Origin: Candidatus Megaera polyxenophila
GTDB taxonomy: Bacteria; Pseudomonadota; Alphaproteobacteria; Rickettsiales; Rickettsiaceae
Reading direction: 5' to 3'
Assembly (NCBI GenBank): GCA_037101405.1
Contig: AP017964.1
Span: forward strand, 682,001-746,000
DNA: 64,000 bases
The translations under genes and the position numbers were made by a program. Each line of letters opens with the position of its first letter. The stretch's first letter is position 1. Under the pieces are notes generated by a model. The model worked only from the letters and a program-made list of their open reading frames with translations. It searched no databases and was not told the DNA's origin. Below are positions 1-8,736 of this stretch, piece after piece.

Positions 1-921
1 ATTCACAATATAAAGGTCATTTTTTAGAATATTATTTTTGGTTTTATGTGATCGTAGGCTATATTTTAGCCCTAGCTTATTACACATTAAACCGACATAA
101 CTCGCCCTTTCCGGATGCCTTAAAATAATAATCGGATAAAACTTATCTATTTTTTCTTCCTTAAACTGGTAAATTATATCTAATAATACTGCCTCATCTT
201 CTTCATGGGTACTAGCTGCAACAAAAATTTTTCTATCCTTAAATAATTCTTGTAGATAAGCTAGTTCTTTTTTATTTACTTCTAATTCCTGATTAGAAAA
301 TTTTATGTTACCTAAATTCTCAGCTTTATTACAACCAAGTGATTGGTATTTTTCTAAATCGACCTTGCTTTGAACTCCAATATAAGAAAAGGAGTCAGTT
401 AATAACTTAAATATTTTAGGAAATTTTTGCCAAATCTGAAAAGATTTATCAGATAATCTACCATTTAAAAGTATTAATTTACATTTTTTAGCTCCAAAAG
501 TAACTAATACTGGCCAAATATCAGATTCAACAAATATCCCAACAGTAGGTCTCCAATATTGGTAAAATTTTCTTATGGTAAAAATATTATCAAGTGGAGT
601 AAATTCATGATATACGCCTGGAGGTAGCCATTTATTTATAAGGTTTGCGGACGATAATGTGCCCGTTGTAATTAAAAAATCAGTATTTTGGTACTTTTTT
701 TTTAGCTGATTTACAAGATTAATTGCGATCATGGATTCCCCAACACTGGCAGCATGAATCCAAATTAATTTCTCTCTGTTTCTTTTTGTGCTGTATAAAG
801 TAAATCTACTTCTTAAAGATCTTATATTTTCTTTCCCTTTTATTGCCCTAATCAAAAGTATTATAATATAAAAAGGAAAAAGAATAACAGTCAGCAAATT
901 ATATAGCAAAATAATACTCAT
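1..921 (-). CDS. waaA: 3-deoxy-D-manno-octulosonic acid (Kdo) transferase, partial at its C-terminus
   Basis: The minus-strand frame from the ATG at 921 stays open for 307 codons to base 1, so the C-terminal part lies outside the window; family members are about 420-460 residues. The product transfers Kdo from CMP-Kdo to lipid IVA at the cytoplasmic face of the inner membrane, an early step of LPS core assembly. An N-terminal hydrophobic anchor (about residues 3-23) is followed by the Kdo-transferase N-domain with IHAASVGESMIA, which holds the family's conserved catalytic glutamate, then GTLSSANLIN, VFVESDIWP and the later AASTHEEDE and IILRHPERA blocks of the GT-B fold. It indicates that this organism makes at least an LPS inner core. 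The family is clear from motif order; whether the enzyme is mono- or bifunctional cannot be told. Confidence 0.9.
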   Translation of the reverse strand, partial: MSIILLYNLLTVILFPFYIIILLIRAIKGKENIRSLRSRFTLYSTKRNREKLIWIHAASVGESMIAINLVNQLKKKYQNTDFLITTGTLSSANLINKWLPPGVYHEFTPLDNIFTIRKFYQYWRPTVGIFVESDIWPVLVTFGAKKCKLILLNGRLSDKSFQIWQKFPKIFKLLTDSFSYIGVQSKVDLEKYQSLGCNKAENLGNIKFSNQELEVNKKELAYLQELFKDRKIFVAASTHEEDEAVLLDIIYQFKEEKIDKFYPIIILRHPERASYVGLMCNKLGLKYSLRSHKTKNNILKNDLYIVN

Positions 922-1059
922 TTTGTTTTTTAATTAAAATCTTGCGATTGCCCTCCTCATGAGACTTCACATTAAGTTTTGAAATTTAATTGATCTGCAG
1001 CAATAAAATTGGTTCTACAAATCTATAAGTACTTTTCGTTTTAAATTACAAAATCAGTA

Positions 1060-3009
1060 TCACTCATTAATATTATTTTGCGACTTACTAGAACCACTTA
1101 AGAAACTGCGCATTTTTTTAGATCGTGTTGGATGTTTTAGTTTACGCAGAGCTTTCGCCTCAATTTGTCTTATTCTTTCTCTAGTGACGTGAAACTGCTG
1201 TCCAACTTCTTCTAAAGTATGATCGGTATTCATACCAATACCAAACCTCATTCTAAGAACTCTTTCCTCACGAGGGGTAAGGCTAGACAGAATTCGGGTA
1301 GTGGTTTCTCGTAAATTTGACTGAATTGCGGCATCAATAGGTAAAATAGCATTTTTATCTTCAATAAAGTCGCCAAGATAACTTCCATCCTCATCTCCAA
1401 CAGGATTTTCTAAACTTACAGGCTCTTTTGCAATTTTCATTACCTTTCTTACTTTATCAACAGGCATGGAAAGGCGGTTTGCAATTTCAGCGGGTGTTGG
1501 TTCGTACCCTAGTTCACTTAGCATTTGCCTAGATGTACGAATAATTTTATTAATTGTTTCGATCATATGAACAGGAATACGGATTGTACGTGCTTGATCA
1601 GCAATAGATCTAGTAATAGCCTGCCGTATCCACCAAGTAGCATAAGTAGAAAATTTAAAGCCCCTGCTGTATTCAAATTTATCTACAGCTTTCATTAAGC
1701 CAATATTTCCCTCTTGAATAAGATCTAAAAACTGCAACCCTCGGTTAGCATATTTTTTTGCAATCGAAATAACAAGCCTTAAATTCGCTTCGATCATTTC
1801 TTTTTTAGCTCTGCTTGACTGTCTTTCGCCCTTCTGGATAGAATTAACTATTCTTTTAAATTCAAAAATTGGTAAGCCAATAACTGACTCTTCTTTTTTT
1901 AATTCAGAAATTGTGTTATCAACAGCTGCAACTTCTTCATGAATAAACTTTTTCCAAGCAATTTCCTTTTTCTTCTGAATTTTTTCTTTCCAGCTATTAT
2001 CAATTACTGAACCTATATACTCTTTTAGGAAATTTTGGCGTTTAACCCCGTGCTTCTCTGCTAGTTTTAGCAATTCAGTTTCTTTTGCTACTAACTTCTT
2101 ATTTGTTTCATATATATCTACCAGAATTTCTTCAATACGTTTGGTATTAAAATGTATAGATGAGATTTCTTCGGTCAATTCAATAAGAGCGTTTTTGTAT
2201 TTTTTGTTCGAAGCAAGAGAAGAAGTTTGTTTTTTTACTAAATAATGAGTTTTTGTTTCAGAAAGTAATTTATCGCAAATCTTTGCTATCCGCTCCATCT
2301 TGTCTAATATATTCGGTAACAACTCAGCTTCCATAGCTGAAATAGAAAGAGAAGATACCTCTTCCGAATCATTATCACCATCAGCGTCGGTATCGGTTAA
2401 GTCTCCCTCATTTTCATCGTTTTTATTGTCGGTACTACTGACAATCGCTGTATCATCCTCTATATTTGCTTCGAGGTCAATTAAATCACGCAAAGCAATT
2501 TTTTCATTAACCAAATCCTCGTACAATTTGATGAATTTCTTCATCGCCGTAGGGCTTTCACAAAGGGAGTGAAGCATCAATTTTTTTCCTTCATCAATGC
2601 GTTTTGCTATCTCTATTTCATTTTCGCGTGAGAGAAGTTCTACTCCTCCCATATCACGGAGATAAAGCCTGACAGTATCATCGGTAGAACCTAGGTTTTC
2701 TGAGCTAGCATCATCCTCTTCTTCACTATCAATAGCCGAACTGGAAATATTGAGCTCTTCGCTAACGTTAATATCAAGCTTTATATCGTCATTATTATCG
2801 TCGTCAATAATATCGATACCCGCTTCTGAAAACTTGGATATAGCATTTTCCAGATCATCAACAGAAAGTTTCTTATTTGCGGCAATAGATTTGTTGATCT
2901 GGTTGTAGGTTACAAAACCTTTCTTTTTGCTTTCAACTACTAAGTTATCAACTTTTTTAAAATCATTGTTCTTGAGTTTTTCAACTGGATTTGTCTTTTC
3001 TTTATTCAT
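1060..3009 (-). CDS. rpoD: RNA polymerase primary sigma factor RpoD (sigma-70)
   Basis: The 649-residue product is the housekeeping sigma factor that directs RNA polymerase to -35/-10 promoters. The order is group 1: an N-terminal region 1.1 (about 1-90), region 1.2 with [11 protein letters not shown], an acidic non-conserved insert (about 180-225), then region 2 with [20 protein letters not shown] and the -10 recognition block [17 protein letters not shown]. Region 3 follows, and region 4 has the helix-turn-helix ending [20 protein letters not shown]. It lies 32 bases downstream of dnaG in the same direction, the common bacterial dnaG-rpoD arrangement. The insert is rich in Asp and Glu, as in other proteobacterial RpoD proteins. 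Many TTGACA/TATAAT-like promoters in this window fit a standard sigma-70. Confidence 0.97.
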   Translation of the reverse strand: MNKEKTNPVEKLKNNDFKKVDNLVVESKKKGFVTYNQINKSIAANKKLSVDDLENAISKFSEAGIDIIDDDNNDDIKLDINVSEELNISSSAIDSEEEDDASSENLGSTDDTVRLYLRDMGGVELLSRENEIEIAKRIDEGKKLMLHSLCESPTAMKKFIKLYEDLVNEKIALRDLIDLEANIEDDTAIVSSTDNKNDENEGDLTDTDADGDNDSEEVSSLSISAMEAELLPNILDKMERIAKICDKLLSETKTHYLVKKQTSSLASNKKYKNALIELTEEISSIHFNTKRIEEILVDIYETNKKLVAKETELLKLAEKHGVKRQNFLKEYIGSVIDNSWKEKIQKKKEIAWKKFIHEEVAAVDNTISELKKEESVIGLPIFEFKRIVNSIQKGERQSSRAKKEMIEANLRLVISIAKKYANRGLQFLDLIQEGNIGLMKAVDKFEYSRGFKFSTYATWWIRQAITRSIADQARTIRIPVHMIETINKIIRTSRQMLSELGYEPTPAEIANRLSMPVDKVRKVMKIAKEPVSLENPVGDEDGSYLGDFIEDKNAILPIDAAIQSNLRETTTRILSSLTPREERVLRMRFGIGMNTDHTLEEVGQQFHVTRERIRQIEAKALRKLKHPTRSKKMRSFLSGSSKSQNNINE

Positions 3010-3041
3010 ATTTTTGTTATGATAATAATTAGAAAATTGCC

Positions 3042-4832
3042 TTAGTTTATAAAAAATTCACTTAACTTACTGAGTTGTTTAGAAGTTTCCTGAATCTCTT
3101 TCAAATAAGAAGGCGCTTTGAGCCTAACCTCTTCTTTATTACTATTTATTATATTAATGTATTCTTGTTTTAGCGATAATAAATAGTATTTTTTACTTAA
3201 TAAATCAAAAATTAGCTCACAATTTGCTTTATTTTTTTCAATAAAAATTGTATCTAGAAAAATTTTCTTGGGATCAGATAATACTAAAAAACTGTTGTAA
3301 AATCCAGTTTTTTCTGCAAGTTCTTTGGTCTTGTTCTCATTAATATCGTCATACATATCTATTTGACTAATATACCATTCTTTGAATTCGTTAAAATCAG
3401 GAGAGGATAGAGTTAAATCTGCTACAAATTCTCTAATTCTGGCAATTTTTAGCAGACCAGGGAACTTTATAATAAAACTGCATAAAGATAATTCAAGCAC
3501 TTCCATTTCGGTGTATTCCTTATCACCATTACTTCCAATATACGTCTTATTATTTTTCTTTAACCCATTGCGTGCTCCTTTCTTATTATAAAGCTTCTGC
3601 CACATCTGTTCCTTGAAATAGCGCCGAAAATTAGCGGACAGCACCTTGTCTTTTATCTGTAAGCATACAGTGTCTAATGTATTCTCTAAAACAGCTTTAG
3701 ATTCCGCAGAGGAAAAAATTTTCCCTCCATATTCGCTCAACCAAATAGCTTCTGATAAATTGATTCTTTCTGCAAGTAGTTTATTAAATAATTCAATACC
3801 CTCGGATTTAATAACTTCATCTGGATCTTTGGAATTCGGTAGTATTACGAAAGAAATTTTTTTATCGTAAGCAATCATCGGCAGCGCTATATCGATTAAT
3901 CTGCGGCTTGCTCTTTGTCCTGCATTGTCCCCATCAAGGCAAATTATAATTTCCTCACCCGATCGCCACAATTTTTGCAGATGCTTTTCCGTTACCGACG
4001 TACCAAGGCTCGCAATAGCTTCATTTATTCCAGCCTGGTGTAAAGCAATTACATCCATATAACCTTCGACTACAATTGAGTAATTTTTTTTATAAGACGC
4101 ACTGATTGCGGTGTTTTCTCCATACATTGTCTCGCTTTTTTTAAACACTAAAGTTTCTGGAGAATTTATATATTTGGGCATGCCATCCCCAATCACCCTT
4201 CCCCCGAATCCTACAATTCTATTATAGGTATTTCTAATAGGAAAGATTATTCTATTATTAAATACCTCATAAATTTTACCATCTTCTTTCTTGCCCACTA
4301 AGCCTGAGCTTAATAAAATTTTCAGGGGGATAGATTTTTTTTCAAAATACTTAATTAAAAGCCCTTTTCCCGGCGCATAACCTATAGAAAATTGTTCTTT
4401 GATATTTTTATTGATACCGCGGGCTAGTAAATATCCTTCAACTTCTTTATTGATCTGGTCAGTAAAGTAAGCTGAGGCTAATTCCAAGACATTATATATT
4501 TGATCTGCTTCATCATATTCCTTTTGTTGATCAGCAGACATTTTAGGTAACTCGATAGAATTTTCTTGAGCTATTTTTATTGCAGCTTCTTTATAACTAA
4601 GCCCTGTAGTTTCGGCTACAAATTTAATGATGTCTCCATGTACACCGCAACCAAAACAGTGGTAAAATCTTTTTGCGTCATTAACGGTAAAAGAAGGGGT
4701 TTTTTCAGAATGGAATGGGCATATCCCTAAATATTCATTACCTTTTTTAGTTAAAGAAACCTTTTGCTTTACTATATCGGAGGTTCTTATTTGTTCTCTT
4801 AGGTAATTGTAAAACTCCACAGGAATTATCAT
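3042..4832 (-). CDS. dnaG: DNA primase DnaG
   Basis: This 596-residue primase makes the RNA primers for chromosome replication. The N-terminal CHC2 zinc domain has Cys38, His41, Cys59 and Cys62 ([11 protein letters not shown] then [12 protein letters not shown]). The RNA polymerase core follows, with [17 protein letters not shown] and the Toprim segment [11 protein letters not shown] plus [12 protein letters not shown], which supply the metal-binding acidic residues. The C-terminal part (about 440-596) is divergent and should be the DnaB-interacting domain. The start at 4832 gives the usual N-terminus and sits only 4 bases after the stop of the upstream lipid-kinase gene, so translation of the two may be coupled. 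rpoD follows 32 bases downstream. Confidence 0.96.
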   Translation of the reverse strand: MIIPVEFYNYLREQIRTSDIVKQKVSLTKKGNEYLGICPFHSEKTPSFTVNDAKRFYHCFGCGVHGDIIKFVAETTGLSYKEAAIKIAQENSIELPKMSADQQKEYDEADQIYNVLELASAYFTDQINKEVEGYLLARGINKNIKEQFSIGYAPGKGLLIKYFEKKSIPLKILLSSGLVGKKEDGKIYEVFNNRIIFPIRNTYNRIVGFGGRVIGDGMPKYINSPETLVFKKSETMYGENTAISASYKKNYSIVVEGYMDVIALHQAGINEAIASLGTSVTEKHLQKLWRSGEEIIICLDGDNAGQRASRRLIDIALPMIAYDKKISFVILPNSKDPDEVIKSEGIELFNKLLAERINLSEAIWLSEYGGKIFSSAESKAVLENTLDTVCLQIKDKVLSANFRRYFKEQMWQKLYNKKGARNGLKKNNKTYIGSNGDKEYTEMEVLELSLCSFIIKFPGLLKIARIREFVADLTLSSPDFNEFKEWYISQIDMYDDINENKTKELAEKTGFYNSFLVLSDPKKIFLDTIFIEKNKANCELIFDLLSKKYYLLSLKQEYINIINSNKEEVRLKAPSYLKEIQETSKQLSKLSEFFIN

Positions 4833-4836
4833 AAAT

Positions 4837-5451
4837 TTAAAAAATTAAATTTAAAATTACTGTTGTTAAACAATAACAAACAGGAATGGATAAATTGTCA
4901 TTAATTTTTATTTGACCAGCATAAAATTCAGCTAATGTGGCCATAAGAGAACTAAAAATTATGATAATAAAACTTGTAGGGTGACTGACAAAAAAATAGA
5001 TTACTGTGCTAATAAAAACGCTGGAAATAAAAAACGCACCAGCGCCCACTAAGGATTTGCCATTTTTTAGCGGCATTCCATATTTCATGCCTACTAATGC
5101 TGCAATACAATCAGATATGATCAGGATGAGCCACGAAGTAATTACTAGACCTTTAGAAAAAAATAAACAACTTATTAAAAGCCCCAGAGCCATATAACTT
5201 GCTCCGCTAAGCTTGTAGAAACCAGTTCTTTCTTTATTTCTAAGAAATTTGCTAAAAAATTTATCAACTACCTCTTTAATTTTCTGATTATGATTCCTAG
5301 ATATATCAGCATAGAGTGTAAACCCAGTAAGTATTAACAGTAATACGTTCATACTTGTTTTAGGAATAAACGAATAAACTAAAGGAAATATTAACCCGTA
5401 TAAATGAAAAATTTTTCGCCTGATTTCAAAATTAAGATTTTCATTTTGCAT
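4837..5451 (-). CDS. SEC59/DGK1/VTE5-type polyprenol or diacylglycerol kinase-like membrane protein
   Basis: The 204-residue protein is almost entirely membrane-embedded, with six to seven hydrophobic segments. The N-terminal EIRRKIFHLYGLIFPL and the central SDCIAALVGMKYG and GKSLVGAGAFF blocks match the CTP-dependent lipid kinase family of eukaryotic dolichol kinase, Dgk1 and phytol kinase VTE5, and their bacterial phosphatidate cytidylyltransferase-like relatives. Expected chemistry is phosphorylation of a lipid alcohol; the substrate cannot be read from the sequence. It is first in the run leading to dnaG (4-base gap) and rpoD, and diverges from greA. The Asp in SDC and the GKSL loop are the residues most likely to act in catalysis. 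Family call moderately sure; substrate unknown. Confidence 0.7.
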   Translation of the reverse strand: MQNENLNFEIRRKIFHLYGLIFPLVYSFIPKTSMNVLLLILTGFTLYADISRNHNQKIKEVVDKFFSKFLRNKERTGFYKLSGASYMALGLLISCLFFSKGLVITSWLILIISDCIAALVGMKYGMPLKNGKSLVGAGAFFISSVFISTVIYFFVSHPTSFIIIIFSSLMATLAEFYAGQIKINDNLSIPVCYCLTTVILNLIF

Positions 5452-5467
5452 AAAATTTTTAGCTAAT

Positions 5468-5496
5468 TTGACAAACGCAATTAGTCTAAATATACT
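5468..5496 (+). promoter_or_regulatory. Sigma-70 promoter of greA
   Basis: A perfect -35 hexamer TTGACA (5468-5473), a 17-base spacer and TATACT (5491-5496) lie about 30 bases before the greA start. Position and spacing fit the housekeeping sigma factor. Confidence 0.75.
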
Positions 5497-5525
5497 TCAA
5501 ATCTTAACTTAAACAAGACATAATT

Positions 5526-6014
5526 ATGGTCAAATTCCCTATCACTAAAAAAGGCTTCGAACTCCTAGAAAAAGAAATTAAACATTTGAAGCACGTTGAA
5601 AGGCCTACAATTATTGAGGCTATTTCAACAGCACGGGATTTTGGTGATTTATCGGAAAATGCGGAGTATCACGCAGCACGAGAAAAACAGAGTTTTGTTG
5701 AAGGGCGGATTTTAGATTTAGAGGATAAACTCTCAAGAGCCGAAATTATTGATATTTCTAAACTATCAAAAGAAAGTATAAAATTTGGCGCTACTGTCAA
5801 ATTAGTGGATGAAGATACAGAAGAAGAAGTAACATACATAATAGTTGGAGAGTATGAGGCTGATATTACTAAGAAACGAGTCTCGATCCAATCTCCAATT
5901 GCAAAAGGACTTATTGGCAAATCTGTAGGAGATATTGTAGAAATAACAACTCCTAAGGGAAATAAAGTGTTTGAAATATTAGAAATTTCATATCCGGACA
6001 TAGATTTAGGTTAA
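5526..6014 (+). CDS. greA: Transcription elongation factor GreA
   Basis: At 162 residues this is a full-length GreA. It enters the RNA polymerase secondary channel and stimulates cleavage of backtracked RNA so that stalled complexes resume. The N-terminal coiled coil (about 8-75) has the family signature LKHVERPTIIEAISTARDFG followed by DLSENAEYHAAREKQ, with the acidic tip residues (the Asp in ARDFGD and the Glu in SENAEY) that coordinate the catalytic Mg2+. The C-terminal FKBP-like domain ends with SPIAKGLIGKSVGD and EILEISY, typical of GreA. It is monocistronic or starts a unit running into rpoH, 67 bases further on, which has its own -10 element. It diverges from the lipid kinase-dnaG-rpoD group. 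Confidence 0.97.
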   Translation: MVKFPITKKGFELLEKEIKHLKHVERPTIIEAISTARDFGDLSENAEYHAAREKQSFVEGRILDLEDKLSRAEIIDISKLSKESIKFGATVKLVDEDTEEEVTYIIVGEYEADITKKRVSIQSPIAKGLIGKSVGDIVEITTPKGNKVFEILEISYPDIDLG

Positions 6015-6045
6015 GTATTTTTTTCTTAATTTTTGAAATAAGTTA

Positions 6046-6054
6046 TGCTATAAT
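6046..6054 (+). promoter_or_regulatory. Extended -10 promoter of rpoH
   Basis: TGCTATAAT (TGn plus TATAAT at 6049-6054) lies 28 bases before the rpoH start. No good -35 hexamer stands 17 bases upstream (TTAATT at 6026-6031), as is typical of extended -10 promoters. Confidence 0.6.
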
Positions 6055-6081
6055 AAATTTCATTGAAGTTAGAGGTATTAT

Positions 6082-6981
6082 ATGTCTAATATAAATTTGC
6101 CTGTTATTTCTTCTAGTTCTGGATTTAACAAGTATTTGCAAGAAATAAACAATATACCTTCTCTGACAAAAGAAGAAGAGTTTTTGCTTGCTAAGAATTA
6201 TCTTGAAAATAATGATCTTGAAGCAGCTCATAGGCTTGTACTTAGCCACTTGAAACTAGTTGTAAAAATAGCCATTAAATATAAAAATTATGGTCTACCG
6301 TTACCTGAGCTTGTATCGGAAGGAAACATTGGTTTAATGCAAGCAGTAAAAAAATATGATCATAAACTTGGCTTCAGACTCTCTACTTATGCTATGTGGT
6401 GGATAAAAGCTTCTATCCAGGAGTATGTACTTAAATCATGGTCACTTGTAAAGATTGGGACAACCTCAGCACAAAAAAAATTATTTTTTAGCCTTGGTAA
6501 GATTAAACATCGTATAATTAATACTTATGCACGGGCTATTAATGATCAAGATTATCAAGAGATGGCAGATGAGCTTGGTGTGTCTCTTAAGGAAGTAGTA
6601 GAAATGGATCAACGTATGGCAGGTCCTGATATTTCACTGAATCGTTCCGCAAATCGTGAAGACGAAAATGCCGAGATAATTGAATTTTTACCGGAACAGA
6701 AACCAAATCAAGAAATATCTTTACTGCAAAAACAAGATATAGAAAACAAAAAACTGGTATTAGCCGAGGCTATGCAAGTTTTAAATGAAAGGGAGGTTAA
6801 GATTCTAACTGCTAGAAAGCTTAATTATTCACCTGAAACACTTGATAGCTTAAGCATGGAATATAACATTTCAAAAGAACGTGTAAGGCAGATAGAAACT
6901 AGAGCATTCGAAAAACTGCAAAATTATGTACTAGCTAGAGTTTCTAGAGACGGTCAACTAGAAAAAGCCATATCAGGGTGA
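6082..6981 (+). CDS. rpoH: RNA polymerase heat-shock sigma factor RpoH (sigma-32)
   Basis: The 299-residue product lacks region 1.1 and carries the RpoH-box variant QKKLFFSLGKIK at about residues 132-143, which separates sigma-32 from other sigma factors. Region 2 shows SEGNIGLMQAVKKYDHKLGF and LSTYAMWWIKASIQEYVLKS. Region 4 ends with NISKERVRQIETRAFEKLQ. It directs transcription of chaperone and protease genes; likely clients in this window include clpP, clpX, clpA and degP, although no clear sigma-32 promoter was seen in front of them. A ribosome site AGAGGT stands 5-6 bases before the ATG. It is the only alternative sigma factor in the window, consistent with the reduced sigma set of Rickettsiales. 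Confidence 0.95.
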   Translation: MSNINLPVISSSSGFNKYLQEINNIPSLTKEEEFLLAKNYLENNDLEAAHRLVLSHLKLVVKIAIKYKNYGLPLPELVSEGNIGLMQAVKKYDHKLGFRLSTYAMWWIKASIQEYVLKSWSLVKIGTTSAQKKLFFSLGKIKHRIINTYARAINDQDYQEMADELGVSLKEVVEMDQRMAGPDISLNRSANREDENAEIIEFLPEQKPNQEISLLQKQDIENKKLVLAEAMQVLNEREVKILTARKLNYSPETLDSLSMEYNISKERVRQIETRAFEKLQNYVLARVSRDGQLEKAISG

Positions 6982-7097
6982 TCTTACCCCCATATAAAGA
7001 ATTCTGTTTCTTGGTTGAAGCTATTAGTGGAGGCTGACCTAACTATTAAATTTGGTTTTAGATAGTAACAATTGGTTTAGCAGTTTTTTCTATAAAA

Positions 7098-7130
7098 ATA
7101 ATTTTTAGAGTGGTCTTTTCTAAAAATTAT
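7098..7130. repeat. Perfect 12-base inverted repeat (hairpin)
   Basis: ATAATTTTTAGA (7098-7109) is mirrored exactly by TCTAAAAATTAT (7119-7130) around a 9-base loop. It lies 116 bases downstream of rpoH. There is no T run directly after it, so it is not a classical terminator. An extended -10-like sequence begins at its 3' edge. It may be an RNA hairpin or a binding site. Confidence 0.5.
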
Positions 7131-7216
7131 GTTACAATGCCTATACTAATAAAAGCAATACCTAGATTATTAAATATTATGATAAAGCGAAAACATTTTT
7201 AGTTTAATTATCTGCC

Positions 7217-7235
7217 GCTCAAAGCTGAGCTTTTT
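7217..7235 (+). terminator. Weak Rho-independent terminator-like hairpin
   Basis: GCTCA (7217-7221) pairs with TGAGC (7226-7230) and is followed at once by TTTTT. The stem is only 5 bp, so termination would be weak. It is placed between rpoH and the symporter gene. Confidence 0.4.
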
Positions 7236-7404
7236 AAATTTTTCTAGAATTTGTTTTTATTGTTTTATTATGTACCAACCTTTTATAACCTTCCTTACTT
7301 ATCTCCTCCTTACTCTTAAGTTGTTGATGGCACGAAAACGTCCTTGATAATTTTTAAACCAATTACTTAAAAAACATCAAAATTAACTTAAAAACAAAAT
7401 TATT

Positions 7405-8712
7405 ATGGACTATTTATTTGACATCATTGCCGCATTAAGTTCTTTATACTGGAGTTATATAGGTTGGGCAGTAATCTGCGCTGCGGGATTTTATCTTACT
7501 ATAATATCTAGAGGCTTCCAATTCCGTGCTATTGGCAATTTCAAAAAAAATATAAAGGATATTTTACAAGAAGGTGGTAATAAGGCTAATACTGGCATTC
7601 ATCCAATAAAACTTTACTTTGCCTCTGTAGGAGGAATGGTAGGACTTGGAAATATTATCGTCATAAGTACTGCCCTCATGATTGGCGGCCCGGGAAGTAT
7701 CTTTTGGACTATAATAGCTTCAATCTGTGGCATGTTAATAAAATATTCAGAAATATATTTGGGAGTAAAACATCGTCAGCCAAATAAAAATGGAGGATTT
7801 GACGGTGGTCCTATGTATTACCTGCGTGACGCTTTTAAAAATAACTATGTACCATGTATTGCGGCTTTTCTTATATGTTTATACGGTGTAGAAACTTATC
7901 AGTTTTTAGTACTAGTAGACAGAATTGAGCATAGTTTTGAATTAAATAGAATGGCCGTAATTTTAGGACTATTAGCATTAGTTTTATATAGTTCTATTGG
8001 CGGCATAAAAAGGCTAGCTAGCATATGCACTATAATAATGCCTATATTTATGCTTGTTTATGTTTTTGTAGCTTTATACATTATTGTTAGTAATATACAT
8101 ATTTTGCCAGAATTTTTTGCTACCGTCATTACTTCTGCTTTTACTGGACATGCTCCAATAGGAGGTTTTGTCGGCAGTAGTATGATCTTAGCCACATACC
8201 ATGGCATGTCCAAAACCGTTTATTCCGGAGATATTGGTATCGGTTATGACTCCATAGTGCAAAGCGAAACTAATATAGTAAATCCAGAAAAACAAGCTAC
8301 TCTAGCTGTATACGCATTATTTACCGATACTTTTATATGCATACTTACTAATACTATGCTTGGGGTAACCGGTGCATGGAATAAATTTAATCATCTGGAT
8401 GAAACCACAATAGTTTCAAAGACGATAGCTAATTACTTTCCATATAGCGATTTATTTGTAACTTTATTACTATTCTTTGCCGGATTTACAACAATAATCG
8501 CTTATTTAACAACCGGAACAAAATGTGCAAAATATTTAAGTCCTAAATATGGAAAAATAATATATTTGATATATGCTATATTTGCTTTTATATTTTTCTG
8601 CAATTTTTCCCAAGATAAAGTTATTGTAGTAATGGGATTGCTTAGCGGAATTCTTGTATTGATAAATGTATCCGGAATGATAAAATTACGGAAGGAAATT
8701 AAATTCAATTGA
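7405..8712 (+). CDS. Sodium:alanine/glycine symporter, AGCS family
   Basis: The 435-residue membrane protein has 10-11 hydrophobic segments and the AGCS blocks ASVGGMVGLGNIIVIST near the N-terminus, GGPMYYLRDAF (about 135-145) and IGYDSIVQSETN (about 288-299). Members couple Na+ entry to uptake of alanine or glycine, which fits an organism that depends on host amino acids. The family signature region normally reads G-x-G-N/S-I; here GLGNII is intact. A long leader precedes the gene and the next gene follows 24 bases on. The substrate is inferred from the family; related rickettsial copies are annotated only as alanine/glycine carriers. Confidence 0.88.
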   Translation: MDYLFDIIAALSSLYWSYIGWAVICAAGFYLTIISRGFQFRAIGNFKKNIKDILQEGGNKANTGIHPIKLYFASVGGMVGLGNIIVISTALMIGGPGSIFWTIIASICGMLIKYSEIYLGVKHRQPNKNGGFDGGPMYYLRDAFKNNYVPCIAAFLICLYGVETYQFLVLVDRIEHSFELNRMAVILGLLALVLYSSIGGIKRLASICTIIMPIFMLVYVFVALYIIVSNIHILPEFFATVITSAFTGHAPIGGFVGSSMILATYHGMSKTVYSGDIGIGYDSIVQSETNIVNPEKQATLAVYALFTDTFICILTNTMLGVTGAWNKFNHLDETTIVSKTIANYFPYSDLFVTLLLFFAGFTTIIAYLTTGTKCAKYLSPKYGKIIYLIYAIFAFIFFCNFSQDKVIVVMGLLSGILVLINVSGMIKLRKEIKFN

Positions 8713-8736
8713 ATAAATATTTATATAATTAAAAAC

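Larger units (their letters stand above)
6982..7404. other. 423-base intergenic region between rpoH and the AGCS symporter gene
   Basis: No convincing coding frame or known RNA family was recognised. It holds a perfect 12-base inverted repeat at 7098-7130 and a weak GC-containing hairpin with a T run at 7217-7235. An extended -10-like TGTTACAAT lies at 7130-7138. A small RNA cannot be excluded. Confidence 0.4.

Noticed and set aside
2300..2572. Frames opposite to rpoD, dnaG and other genes
   Set aside because: They lie wholly within well-supported genes on the other strand, with no homology or ribosome sites.
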